Shown: in pieces, positions 7,946 through 16,301 of the stretch | Layout: the number at the start of each line of letters is the position of its first letter | Numbering within the stretch: position 1 is the stretch's first letter | Assembly: GCA_903879335.1 (NCBI GenBank) | Contig: CAIRLC010000008.1 | Location: 1 to 48,910 of the forward strand | Direction of reading: 5' to 3' | DNA length: 48,910 nt | Origin: an uncultured Pseudomonadota bacterium | Lineage (GTDB): Bacteria; Pseudomonadota; Gammaproteobacteria; Steroidobacterales; Steroidobacteraceae | Program-made: the position numbers and the translations under genes | The notes under the pieces: model-generated | What the model was told of the DNA's origin: nothing | The model's input: the letters and a program-made list of their open reading frames with translations, nothing else | Database searches by the model: none

Positions 7946-8380
7946 TTAGGTGACGACGGGATTGCGAGTTCGCAGGCGCGGGAAGTAACTAAAGTCTCGA
8001 TCTGCGCTCCAAAGCTCGGTAACGCCGTGACTTAAGCAAATGGCAGCAATACGCGCGTCATGAACCCGTGGCCCGACAAGGCCGGGAGCTCGCATGAGCG
8101 CTGCCAAAATCCCAAGGTGTTGGTTCGTTTCGCCAATGATTGTGCAGTTCGGCCGCTCGGCGAAATCATTGAGAAAAGCGATCGCTTCGTCAACGGCCGT
8201 CGGCGGGGAGAACACGCGGGAGTTGGACACCACACCGATGAACTCATGCAGACAAGGCCAAGGCAGCGCAAATCGAGCTCCGGATTGAACCAACTCTTCG
8301 ACCGCAGAGCGGCAACGCGCATGGGCATCGAAGTGCGGGCGGTGAGCGTAGACCAAAATATTCGTATCAATCGCGATCAT
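7946..8380 (-). CDS. vapC: VapC-like PIN-domain toxin ribonuclease
   Basis: This 144-residue PIN domain opens with MIAIDTNILVYAHR (D5). E46 lies in CLHEFIGV, D108 in VHDARIAAI and D127 in SADRDFSYF, giving the acidic Mg2+ site of VapC ribonucleases. The start overlaps the 3' end of the upstream antitoxin gene by 14 bp, the usual vapBC arrangement. Family members cut tRNA or other RNAs when the antitoxin is lost. No other mobile features are seen nearby, although the pair borders a pseudogene. Confidence 0.9.
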   Translation of the reverse strand: MIAIDTNILVYAHRPHFDAHARCRSAVEELVQSGARFALPWPCLHEFIGVVSNSRVFSPPTAVDEAIAFLNDFAERPNCTIIGETNQHLGILAALMRAPGLVGPRVHDARIAAICLSHGVTELWSADRDFSYFPRLRTRNPVVT

Positions 8381-8663
8381 GGACAGCTCTAACCGGATAC
8401 GTCTCTATGACCGTAGGTCGGATGGAATCCAGAATCGCTTGATTCAGGCCCAATCGGTCATAGGGCGCCACCAGTCCGGCGTCATCCGTAACACCACGAA
8501 ACACTCTAACCTTAAACGGCACGGCTGCCGGAGGCTGGTTTCCCCGCTCCAACACCATGCGTAAGCCCTCTTCGACCAGCGCTCGTAAGGTAGTTCCTTT
8601 GTCCGTCGCCAACTGCCTCGCACCGTGAAACAGCGCGTCATTGATGTCGATCGTTGTCTTCAT
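8367..8663 (-). CDS. vapB: VapB-like ribbon-helix-helix antitoxin
   Basis: This 98-residue protein begins with MKTTIDINDALFHGARQLA, a beta-strand/helix start typical of MetJ/Arc-type antitoxins. The segment TTLRALVEEGLRMVLE follows. The C-terminal half (PFKVRVFRGVTDDAGL) would wrap and inhibit VapC. Start ATG 8663-8661 lies inside a cluster of repeated ATATGGG motifs that probably form its own operator. The stop lies inside vapC, so the two are coupled. Confidence 0.85.
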   Translation of the reverse strand: MKTTIDINDALFHGARQLATDKGTTLRALVEEGLRMVLERGNQPPAAVPFKVRVFRGVTDDAGLVAPYDRLGLNQAILDSIRPTVIETYPVRAVHDRD

Positions 8664-8698
8664 ATGGGTAACAATATACCACGATATGGGTATATGGG
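8662..8698. promoter_or_regulatory. Iterated ATATGGG operator cluster over the vapB start
   Basis: ATATGGG occurs at 8662, 8684 and 8692, and the inverted pair ATATACC (8674-8680)/GGTATAT (8689-8695) lies between them. The cluster touches the vapB start codon and supplies AT-rich promoter-like sequence in a GC-rich region. It is the expected place for VapBC autorepression, since ribbon-helix-helix antitoxins bind short repeated half-sites. Confidence 0.55.
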
Positions 8699-8876
8699 CT
8701 TATCTCATAATTCAACCGACGCAGCGTCCGGGACGTGTGCCGCACCCCTCTTCGAGCCCCCTCGTTCCGCCGCATCTGGCTTCATTGCCAGCTTCAGATC
8801 GGTCGAGCGACCAGCAAGGAAAGCTCAGGCGGGCCGAAAGCACACTGGCCACGCCCGATCATCATCGCCGTGGAGG

Positions 8877-10070
8877 TTAAACCCGCTCGAAAATTGCAGC
8901 GATTCCTTGTCCGCCGCCGATGCACATCGTGACCAAGGCGTAACGCCCCTGGATGCGGTGGAGTTCAGCGATCGCCTTGATGGCGATGATCGCGCCCGTC
9001 GCGCCAACTGGATGTCCGAGTGAAATCCCAGACCCATTCGGATTTACTTTTGCCGGATCGAAACCAAGTTCTTGGGTCACGGCACAGGCCTGCGCCGCGA
9101 AGGCTTCGTTGGACTCGATGACATCGATATCGGCCACGGTCAGTCCCGTCCGCTCGAGCACTCGACGGGTCGCCGGGACAGGGCCAATGCCCATGTACAG
9201 CGGCTCGACGCCTGCGGTGGCATAACCCACCAGTCGTGCCAGGGGCTTCAAACCACGCGCCGACACGGCATCACCACTGGCCAAGACCAGTGCGGCCGCG
9301 CCGTCGTTGATCCCGGACGCATTGCCGGCGGTCACTGAGCCGTCTTTCTTAAAGGCAGGTTTCATCTTCGCCAGTTGCTCCGACGTGACCTCCGCGCGGA
9401 CATGCTCATCGGTATCAAATACCACGGTGCCTTTACGGGTTGCGATCTCTACCGGCACGATCTGTTCTTTGAACCGTCCTTCCGCAATGGCGTGTGCTGC
9501 GCGCTGCTGGCTCTGCAGCGCTACCGCATCCTGCTGCTCGCGGGTGATGCCGTAGCGAGACGCCACATTCTCTGCGGTAATCCCCATATGCACCTGTGCC
9601 CATGGGTCGTGCAGAATGCCGGTCATATAGTCGAGCATCGCGCTGTCCCCCATGCGCGCACCGAAGCGCGCGCTCGGAACGAGGTAGGGGCCACGACTCA
9701 TGACCTCTGAACCCGCCGCGATCGCGATCTGACAATCACCCAAAGCAATCGCTTGCGCGGCCGAAATAATGGCCTGGAGACCGGAACCGCACAGTCGGTT
9801 GACATTAAAGGCCGTCGTCTCTTTCGGACATCCCGCATCCATCGCAGCAATACGGCTGAGGTAGGCGTCCCGTGGCTCCGTTGGGATCACGTTACCCATC
9901 ACCAAGAGTTCAACGTCGTCCGCCGGTACGGCGCTGCGCGCCAAGGCGGCACGGACTACTGTGGTGGCCAAGGTGCTGTTCGCAACATCTTTAAGCGCAC
10001 CACCAAAGGTGCCAATGGCCGTACGTGCTGCGCCAACGACGAAAACATCGTTAGATGGGTTTGTGCTCAT
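8877..10070 (-). CDS. Thiolase (acetyl-CoA acetyltransferase type)
   Basis: This 397-residue protein is a complete thiolase: C94 in NRLCGSGLQA is the acyl-accepting Cys, GHPVGATGA carries the His, and MCIGGGQGIA carries the second Cys near the C terminus. It interconverts 3-oxoacyl-CoA plus CoA with acetyl-CoA and a shortened acyl-CoA. A GAGGATC ribosome site precedes the ATG at 10070. It lies 85 bp downstream of icmF on the same strand and may be co-transcribed. Biosynthetic and degradative types cannot be told apart by eye. Confidence 0.94.
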   Translation of the reverse strand: MSTNPSNDVFVVGAARTAIGTFGGALKDVANSTLATTVVRAALARSAVPADDVELLVMGNVIPTEPRDAYLSRIAAMDAGCPKETTAFNVNRLCGSGLQAIISAAQAIALGDCQIAIAAGSEVMSRGPYLVPSARFGARMGDSAMLDYMTGILHDPWAQVHMGITAENVASRYGITREQQDAVALQSQQRAAHAIAEGRFKEQIVPVEIATRKGTVVFDTDEHVRAEVTSEQLAKMKPAFKKDGSVTAGNASGINDGAAALVLASGDAVSARGLKPLARLVGYATAGVEPLYMGIGPVPATRRVLERTGLTVADIDVIESNEAFAAQACAVTQELGFDPAKVNPNGSGISLGHPVGATGAIIAIKAIAELHRIQGRYALVTMCIGGGQGIAAIFERV

Positions 10071-10155
10071 AACAGATCCTCAATAATTCGATAGCGACCG
10101 GCGCGTAAGCCGGCGATGTGGGGCGTCGCTGCTTGGCGGCTGACGCCCACTTCGG

Positions 10156-13100
10156 TTACATGTTACGACGATACTCGCCGCCGACAGCATACAGAGCATG
10201 TGAGATCTGCCCAAGTGAGCTGGTCTTCACCGCGTTGAGGAGGCTCTCGAACACGTTGCCACGGGCACGAGCCACCGCTTGCAATTGCGCGAGGGCGTCC
10301 GACCGGCGGGTGCTTCTGGCCGCCTGAAAGGCCTCGACATTCTGAATTTGCTGAGCCTTTTCTTCAGGCGTTGAGCGAATGAGTTCAATGGTTGTGGTGA
10401 TCTCGCCGCCGTGCTCCTTCGCGAGGAAAGTATTCACACCGACAATAGGCAGTGAACCATCAAATTTCTTGTGCTCGTAATACAGACTTTCGTCTTGAAT
10501 CTTGCCGCGCTGATACATCGTATCCATCGCACCCAGAACACCTCCCCGATCGGAGATGGCTTCAAATTCCTTGTACACGGCCTCCTCGACCAGATCCGTC
10601 ATCTGATCGATGAAGTGACTTCCCTGCAGTGGGTTCTCACAGAAGTTGATCCCCAACTCTCGATTGATGATCAGCTGGATCGCAACCGCACGACGCACCG
10701 ACTCTTCGGTCGGTGTCGTGATGGCCTCGTCATAGGCATTGGTATGCAATGAGTTACAGTTATCCAAGAGCGCATAGAGCGCCTGCAGCGTCGTGCGAAT
10801 GTCGTTGAATTGAATCTCCTGGGCGTGCAACGAACGACCAGAGGTCTGGATATGGTATTTCATCATCTGGCTGCGAGCATTCGCGCCATACCGCTCCTTC
10901 ATGGCCCGCGCCCAAATTCGACGAGCCACGCGACCGATTACCGTGTATTCGGGATCCATGCCGTTGGAGAAGAAGAACGACAGATTTGGCGCGAAGTCGT
11001 CAATTTTCATGCCACGCGCGAGGTAGTACTCGACAATCGTGAATCCGTTGGAGAGCGTGAATGCCAGCTGTGATATCGGGTTAGCGCCGGCTTCAGCGAT
11101 GTGATAACCGCTGATCGACACTGAATAGAAATTTCGAACGCCGCGATCGACAAAGGTTTGCTGCACGTCGCCCATCATGCGCAGCGCAAACTCGGTCGAA
11201 AAGATACAAGTATTTTGCGCCTGATCTTCCTTAAAGATATCCGCTTGCACGGTACCGCGTACGACCGCGATGGTCTCAGCGTGAATACGGGCGTAGGTCT
11301 CAGCATCGACCAGCTCATCACCCGTGACGCCAAGCAGCGCAAGCCCAAGGCCGTCATTACCGTCTGGCAAATCCCCGTGATACGCCGGTCGTTCCCGACC
11401 AGCATAGAGGTCATTGAGGCGCGCCTGCGCGGCTGCCCAGCGCGTCGGGTCGGCTCGCAGATATTTTTCGACCTGCTGATCGACCGCCGTGTTCATGAAC
11501 ATCGCCAAAATGATCGGCGCCGGACCGTTGATGGTCATTGAGACAGAGGTATTGGGATCACACAGATCAAAGCCCGAATAGAGCTTCTTCATGTCATCGA
11601 GGGTCGCGATACTGACACCCGAATTACCCACCTTGCCGTAAATGTCCGGCCGCAGCGCAGGATCCTCCCCATAGAGAGTCACTGAGTCGAACGCCGTCGA
11701 TAGGCGCGTGGCCTTCTGGCCACGACTGAGGTAGTGGAAGCGTCGATTCGTCCGCTCCGGGGTGCCTTCACCGGCGAACATGCGGATCGGGTCTTCGCCC
11801 GTGCGTCGGTAAGGGTAGATGCCGGCGGTGTAGGGATAGCTACCCGGCAGATTTTCTTTGGCCAAAAAGCGTAACCACTCACCCCAACGGTCCGAGTGCG
11901 GTGCCGCAACTTTTGGGATTCTCTGATGCGAGAGCGATTCGGTGTAATTTTCGCCGCTGACCGCTCGCCCCCGGACCTCGTAGGTGTATTGCGGGTCCGT
12001 CACTGCTTTTTGACGCGCAGGCCATGCGCGAAGTTGCGCAAGGGTATCGGCCGGTATGGCGGTCAATGCGTCGTTATAGCGCTGCCTCAGAGTACGGACC
12101 GCATTCTCGGCATTGTCCTGCAGACCGTCGATGGCATAAGCGACCAGTGGCGCCGGCAATAGTGGGTCATTGAGCTCCCGCAGAGCCTCCCAGACCGACT
12201 GAGCCCGTTGCAGCGTTTCTTGCTGGCGCTCGGTATGGCGATTGATTGAACGGCCAGCTTCGGCGATTTCAGCCAGGTAGCGGACGCGGGCGGCCGGCAA
12301 CAAGACGGTTTCGCGAGGCTCCCGAATGCTGGTGTCCAGATTCGGGGTCCATCGTTCTGGAGGGAGATTCAATTTCTCACGCATCAGACGGCATAACTGC
12401 GTGAACATCCAGGTGATGCCCGGATCATTGAATTGGCTGGCGATGGTCGGGTAAACCGGCACAGCCTCATCGGCCAGCATGAATTGCGTGCGGTTGCGGC
12501 GCCACTGCTTGCGCACATCGCGCAATGCATCCTGAGCGCCACGACGGTCATACTTATTCAGCACGATCAGTTCGGCGTAATCGATCATGTCGATCTTTTC
12601 CAGCTGGCTTGCCGCACCATAATCCGAGGTCATCACGTAGACCGGCAGATCGACGAGATCAACGATCTCGGAATCCGACTGACCGATGCCAGCGGTCTCG
12701 ACAATGACGAGGTCATACCCCTGCGCCTTCAGGCACAGCGTGCAATCCTGCAACACGACGCTCGTCGCCGCATTACGGCGCCGCGTGGCGAGGCTGCGCA
12801 TGTATAGGCGCGGAGAACGCAAGGAATTCATGCGGATTCGGTCGCCTAAGAGTGCGCCGCCGCTCCGACGGCGCGTTGGATCGACCGCTAGCACGGCGAT
12901 ACGCATCTCCGGAAAAGCCGTCAGGAAGCGCAACACGAGCTCATCCACCACCGAGGACTTGCCGGCACCACCCGTCCCGGTAATGCCGATCACCGGCGTC
13001 TGCCGACCCGCCAAGTCCCAGCGCTTGCGCAGGGTGGCCAGTTCAGCGGCTGGAATCGCATCACTTTCGATCGCAGTCAGCAGTTGCCCGATGGATAATT

Positions 13101-13617
13101 CATTATCGCGATCAACGTGCTGTGGCATGGCAGCGGGTCGGTGATGCGCACGGGCACGCTGCATCAGATCCTCAATCATGCCCACAAGCCCCAGGTGAGC
13201 GCCGTCGTTCGGATGATAGATCCGCTCAACGCCGTAGGCCGCCAACTCGCGAATCTCCTCCGGGGTAATGGTGCCGCCACCGCCACCAAAGACTCGAATA
13301 TGGCCGGCTCCGCGCTCGTTCAGCATGTCGACCATGTAACGGAAAAACTCAAGATGGCCGCCTTGGTAGGACGACACCGCAATCGCATCAACGTCTTCCT
13401 GCAAGGCGGCACGGACGATATCTTCGACCGATCGGTTGTGCCCCAGATGAATGACCTCGCCACCCTGCGCTTGGATCAAGCGCCGCATGACATTGATCGC
13501 GGCATCGTGGCCATCGAACAGCGAGGCCGCCGTAACAAAGCGCAAGGGTGTATCGTTAGCGTCTGTCGACACCGACACGGTAGAGGCTGAATGGACAGTC
13601 TGGTAGACGATCGTCAT
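10156..13617 (-). CDS. icmF: Fused isobutyryl-CoA mutase/GTPase chaperone IcmF
   Basis: This 1153-residue protein is a three-part fusion. An N-terminal B12-binding domain (about 25-160) carries D35-x-H37. A MeaB-like GTPase (about 205-450) has its P-loop at 214-221 (GTGGAGKS), ETAGIGQSD and NKYD. The C-terminal mutase barrel (about 560-1153) contains PYTAGIYPYRR, RMFAGEGTPERTN and SISGYHIAEAGA. This architecture defines IcmF, an AdoCbl enzyme that rearranges isobutyryl-CoA and n-butyryl-CoA, with reported isovaleryl/pivalyl-CoA activity. F627 (TNRRF) occupies the position of the substrate-selecting Tyr of methylmalonyl-CoA mutase, supporting a non-carboxylated branched substrate. It has an AAGGTG ribosome site. 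An inverted repeat GGAAC-AAAC-GTTCC lies 16 bp upstream. Confidence 0.95.
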   Translation of the reverse strand: MTIVYQTVHSASTVSVSTDANDTPLRFVTAASLFDGHDAAINVMRRLIQAQGGEVIHLGHNRSVEDIVRAALQEDVDAIAVSSYQGGHLEFFRYMVDMLNERGAGHIRVFGGGGGTITPEEIRELAAYGVERIYHPNDGAHLGLVGMIEDLMQRARAHHRPAAMPQHVDRDNELSIGQLLTAIESDAIPAAELATLRKRWDLAGRQTPVIGITGTGGAGKSSVVDELVLRFLTAFPEMRIAVLAVDPTRRRSGGALLGDRIRMNSLRSPRLYMRSLATRRRNAATSVVLQDCTLCLKAQGYDLVIVETAGIGQSDSEIVDLVDLPVYVMTSDYGAASQLEKIDMIDYAELIVLNKYDRRGAQDALRDVRKQWRRNRTQFMLADEAVPVYPTIASQFNDPGITWMFTQLCRLMREKLNLPPERWTPNLDTSIREPRETVLLPAARVRYLAEIAEAGRSINRHTERQQETLQRAQSVWEALRELNDPLLPAPLVAYAIDGLQDNAENAVRTLRQRYNDALTAIPADTLAQLRAWPARQKAVTDPQYTYEVRGRAVSGENYTESLSHQRIPKVAAPHSDRWGEWLRFLAKENLPGSYPYTAGIYPYRRTGEDPIRMFAGEGTPERTNRRFHYLSRGQKATRLSTAFDSVTLYGEDPALRPDIYGKVGNSGVSIATLDDMKKLYSGFDLCDPNTSVSMTINGPAPIILAMFMNTAVDQQVEKYLRADPTRWAAAQARLNDLYAGRERPAYHGDLPDGNDGLGLALLGVTGDELVDAETYARIHAETIAVVRGTVQADIFKEDQAQNTCIFSTEFALRMMGDVQQTFVDRGVRNFYSVSISGYHIAEAGANPISQLAFTLSNGFTIVEYYLARGMKIDDFAPNLSFFFSNGMDPEYTVIGRVARRIWARAMKERYGANARSQMMKYHIQTSGRSLHAQEIQFNDIRTTLQALYALLDNCNSLHTNAYDEAITTPTEESVRRAVAIQLIINRELGINFCENPLQGSHFIDQMTDLVEEAVYKEFEAISDRGGVLGAMDTMYQRGKIQDESLYYEHKKFDGSLPIVGVNTFLAKEHGGEITTTIELIRSTPEEKAQQIQNVEAFQAARSTRRSDALAQLQAVARARGNVFESLLNAVKTSSLGQISHALYAVGGEYRRNM

Positions 13618-13632
13618 GCGGGCACCTTGCTT

Positions 13633-13646
13633 GGAACAAACGTTCC
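13633..13646. promoter_or_regulatory. Inverted repeat GGAAC-N4-GTTCC ahead of icmF
   Basis: The perfect dyad GGAACAAACGTTCC lies 15 bp upstream of the icmF start, in the 145-bp gap shared with the divergent AraC-type gene. Its shape (5-bp arms, 4-bp spacer) is like operators of TetR-type fatty-acid regulators such as PsrA. No regulator can be assigned; the AraC protein next door would usually bind direct repeats instead. Confidence 0.35.
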
Positions 13647-13762
13647 CGGGACGAGATTTGGCGAGCCCGACCTAAAGACCGGCAAGAACCCGCCGACACA
13701 CCCCCGGATCGTCCGGAATATAGCGAAGGACTGTCGCTGCCCTACTGTCCTTGGCAATCAAA

Positions 13763-14839
13763 ATGCGTGATCAGAAACGCCACTTACCGGTCAACAACAC
13801 CTTATCGGCCCTCCAGCACCAGACCGCGGCGGAAAAGGGCACGATCTCGATCCACTTTGTGAGGCCAGTCGCCGCAGCGCTCGCCGCCCACGGCTTGAAC
13901 GCGCACAGCGTACTGAACTCCGCTGGCATACCGCCCGCACTACTCGACGTTGGTCTCTCCCGCGTCTCGGCGTCGCAGTATGCTGAACTGTGGCGTCGCA
14001 CCATCAGCGGCATGGACGACGAATTTTTCGGTCAGGACTCGCGGCGGATGAAGGAAGGCAGCTTTGCGCTTTTGGTGCGCGCAGTGGTGCATTGCCAGAC
14101 CTTGGCTGGGGCTTTAGACCGCGCTATTCGTTACTTCGGAATCTTCCTCGATGATGTCGCGCTGAAACTGACACGCGCGGGGCACTCAGCCCACCTCACC
14201 GTGAAACCCAAAAACGCGGCGCACGTCGTACCACGGTTTGCGCAGGAAACCCTGCTCGTCATGACCCATGGCCTCGCCTGCTGGCTGGTCGGTCGCCGAA
14301 TCCCGATCCAGACGGCCGCTTTCGCTTTTCCAATGCCTGATCATGCCGGCGAATATGCCGCCATATTCAGTCCGAATCTGCGCTTCGACGCGCCGCAGAC
14401 TGTCATCGAATTCCAGGCCGCGACGCTGGACTTGCCCGTCACGCAAAGCGAGCGCAGCGCCAAGGATTTTCTGCGCATGGCACCACAGAACATCCTGCTC
14501 AAATACAAAAGTCCGCAGAGCATGGCCACTCGCATCCGCCGACGCTTGCGGCAGACGCTCCCGCACGAGTTACCGGATCTAGACTCACTGGCTCGAGAAT
14601 TGGGTGCGGCTCCGGCAACGCTACGTCGTCGCCTGAAGGAAGAAGGCGAGTCTTATCAGACAATCAAGGATAATTTGCGGCGAGATCTGGCGATCGCCTA
14701 TCTCAGCTCAACGAGTTTAAGTGTACGAGACATTTCGCTCGCGCTTGGCTTTGACGAACCGAGTGCGTTTCACCGTGCTTTTCGCAAATGGGCCGATTTG
14801 TCGCCTGGCGCGTACCGACGCGCCAAGCAACCGGACTGA
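13763..14839 (+). CDS. AraC-family transcriptional regulator (OruR-like, with N-terminal ligand domain)
   Basis: This protein of about 358 residues has the N-terminal arabinose-binding-like domain typical of OruR/ArgR-type AraC regulators (FVRPVAAALAAHGLNAHSVLNSAGIP, then the WRRTISGMDDEFFG region). A C-terminal double helix-turn-helix covers about 260-355 (LARELGAAPATLRRRLKEEG, SVRDISLALGFDEPSAFHRAF). The frame extends four codons further to a TTG, but the ATG at 13763 is the better start. It is divergent from icmF and probably activates icmF and the thiolase in response to a pathway metabolite. Confidence 0.88.
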   Translation: MRDQKRHLPVNNTLSALQHQTAAEKGTISIHFVRPVAAALAAHGLNAHSVLNSAGIPPALLDVGLSRVSASQYAELWRRTISGMDDEFFGQDSRRMKEGSFALLVRAVVHCQTLAGALDRAIRYFGIFLDDVALKLTRAGHSAHLTVKPKNAAHVVPRFAQETLLVMTHGLACWLVGRRIPIQTAAFAFPMPDHAGEYAAIFSPNLRFDAPQTVIEFQAATLDLPVTQSERSAKDFLRMAPQNILLKYKSPQSMATRIRRRLRQTLPHELPDLDSLARELGAAPATLRRRLKEEGESYQTIKDNLRRDLAIAYLSSTSLSVRDISLALGFDEPSAFHRAFRKWADLSPGAYRRAKQPD

Positions 14840-14854
14840 AATTGTCGAAATAGC

Positions 14855-15628
14855 TTAAGCGAACTTCGGCGGGCGCTTCGCTAAAAACGCCGCGACACCT
14901 TCCTTGCAGTCCGCTGAATCAATGCATACGTTTTGCAGACGAGCCTCGGCCGCCTGCATAGAGACGAGCGTATGCTGCGGCGCTGAACGCAGCAGCTGTT
15001 TTGTGTACCCCATGGCCTGAAACGGTTTAGCGGCTAATTTATGCGCCCACTCCAAGGCAACAGCCACCGCGCTGCCCTTAGGGGCCAATCGATTGACGAG
15101 CCCCAATTCCTGACAGCGACTGGCCGCTAGCCGACTACCCTCCACCGCCATCTCGAAGGCCCGCTGGTATCCTAAGCGACGCTCGAGCAACCAGGTCAAA
15201 CCGCCATCCGGCACGAGCGCGATATTCATAAACGGCAGCATGAGAAACGCATCGTCAGCCATGACACATAAATCAGCAGCCAATACATGGGCGATGGCAA
15301 CGCCTGTGGCAAAACCCTCAAGGGCAACGATGACCGGCTTCGGCATTGAGGCTACGCACTCAACGGCAGGACCGTATTCTTCGATCAATTGACGCTCAAG
15401 TTCTGGCCCGTTGGGGAATCCTTCGCGAAGGTCAGCACCTGCGCCAAACGCACGTCCTTGTCCACTCAAAACAACCGCGCGGATGCTGTCGTCTGCGGCG
15501 ACGTCTCGCAAAGTCGCCAAAAGCGTCAGACGCAACTCGGTGTTGAACGAATTCAACGCATCGGGACGATTCATTTCCAACCAAGCAACGCTTCCTTGGC
15601 GTTCGATCCGCAGGCAGTCCTGGGTCAT
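14855..15628 (-). CDS. Enoyl-CoA hydratase/isomerase, PaaG-like (Asp-type)
   Basis: This 257-residue crotonase-fold protein has an oxyanion-hole motif AFGAGADLRE (about 60-69) and EGFATGVAIAHVLAADL. The first catalytic Glu of crotonase is missing (LPFMNIAL). D141 in VPDGGLTWLLERRLG is present, which is the pattern of PaaG and related isomerases that use a single Asp. It is therefore more likely a double-bond or epoxide isomerase than a hydratase. The ribosome site is AGGAG. It is the last gene of the minus-strand cluster and has its own 143-bp upstream gap with a palindrome at 15656. Confidence 0.9.
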   Translation of the reverse strand: MTQDCLRIERQGSVAWLEMNRPDALNSFNTELRLTLLATLRDVAADDSIRAVVLSGQGRAFGAGADLREGFPNGPELERQLIEEYGPAVECVASMPKPVIVALEGFATGVAIAHVLAADLCVMADDAFLMLPFMNIALVPDGGLTWLLERRLGYQRAFEMAVEGSRLAASRCQELGLVNRLAPKGSAVAVALEWAHKLAAKPFQAMGYTKQLLRSAPQHTLVSMQAAEARLQNVCIDSADCKEGVAAFLAKRPPKFA

Positions 15629-15655
15629 TGAAAATCACTCCTAATAATAAATAGA

Positions 15656-15669
15656 CAGTCATGCGACTG
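15656..15669. promoter_or_regulatory. Palindrome CAGTC-ATGC-GACTG, possible operator half-match
   Basis: The sequence ACAGTCATGCGACTG is a dyad with 5-bp arms about 30 bp upstream of the PaaG-like gene. Its left part, ACAGTCATGC, equals the left half and centre of the TetR-regulon palindrome, but the right arm differs in spacing. A near-identical copy (CAGTCACGCGACTG on the minus strand) lies at 44106-44119. Confidence 0.35.
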
Positions 15670-15771
15670 GCATCAACGATTCACGAGCTCACGAGTGATT
15701 CCACTCCATCGGACTCGCCGCTGCACGGGGACATGCTTCGACACGGCCCCGTGCGCTGACGCCAGGCTGAT

Positions 15772-16182
15772 TCAGTACGGCGCGTCCAGCTTGAGATCGC
15801 GATGCACTAAGCGCCAAGCACCTGCAATTTTCTCGAAGCGGTCCGTATAAAGCCCCGTCGAGGTCAACTTCATCGCGCCATTCTCATTCGCAAACAGCGT
15901 CAGGTACGAATTCGCGGTGACCGCAGAGTCAGTCTCATCGGTGAAGAAGAGATTGGTCACCACGTGACGTCGTTGTTGATGGCCCTGCGCTTCCTTGGCG
16001 CCACGATACAGGCCCATGATCGTCGCGAGACCGTTGAAGTCGCCGACTTGGCCTTGTCCCGCAATACTCATCGAGAAGCGACCATTCTCGGCAAACACTT
16101 CCTCGAAATAATTGAGGTGATTTTCATCGTAGGCCCAACCCATCTTGGCCACAATCTCCGCCACTGCTTGCTTGTCTGCCAT
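15772..16182 (-). CDS. SnoaL-like/NTF2-fold protein
   Basis: This 136-residue cone-fold protein (NTF2 superfamily) has the segment WAYDENHLNYFEEVFAENGRFSM, then HVVTNLFF, SYLTLFA, STGLYTDRFEK and AWRLVHRDLKLD. These are the strand pattern of SnoaL-like dehydratases, isomerases and ring-hydroxylating-dioxygenase-like beta folds. I start at ATG 16182, which has AGGA about 9 nt upstream; the frame stays open to 16254. In a cluster of Rieske oxygenases and SDRs it could be a dehydratase or isomerase, or an oxygenase beta-like partner. The role is unproven. Confidence 0.82.
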   Translation of the reverse strand: MADKQAVAEIVAKMGWAYDENHLNYFEEVFAENGRFSMSIAGQGQVGDFNGLATIMGLYRGAKEAQGHQQRRHVVTNLFFTDETDSAVTANSYLTLFANENGAMKLTSTGLYTDRFEKIAGAWRLVHRDLKLDAPY

Positions 16183-16301
16183 GTTCTGTTCCTCAGATTG
16201 CGTGACGTCCGCCACGCGTGTTGATCGATTACCCACGCGTGACGACCCCGTCACGCCCCCACTCGTCTAAAAGTCCACTGCGGAAAAACGCCGCAGTTCG
16301 T

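Noticed and set aside
13760-13780. GCGTGATC near the AraC start as another copy of the regulon palindrome
   Set aside because: Only the centre matches; both arms fail, and it overlaps the coding start.
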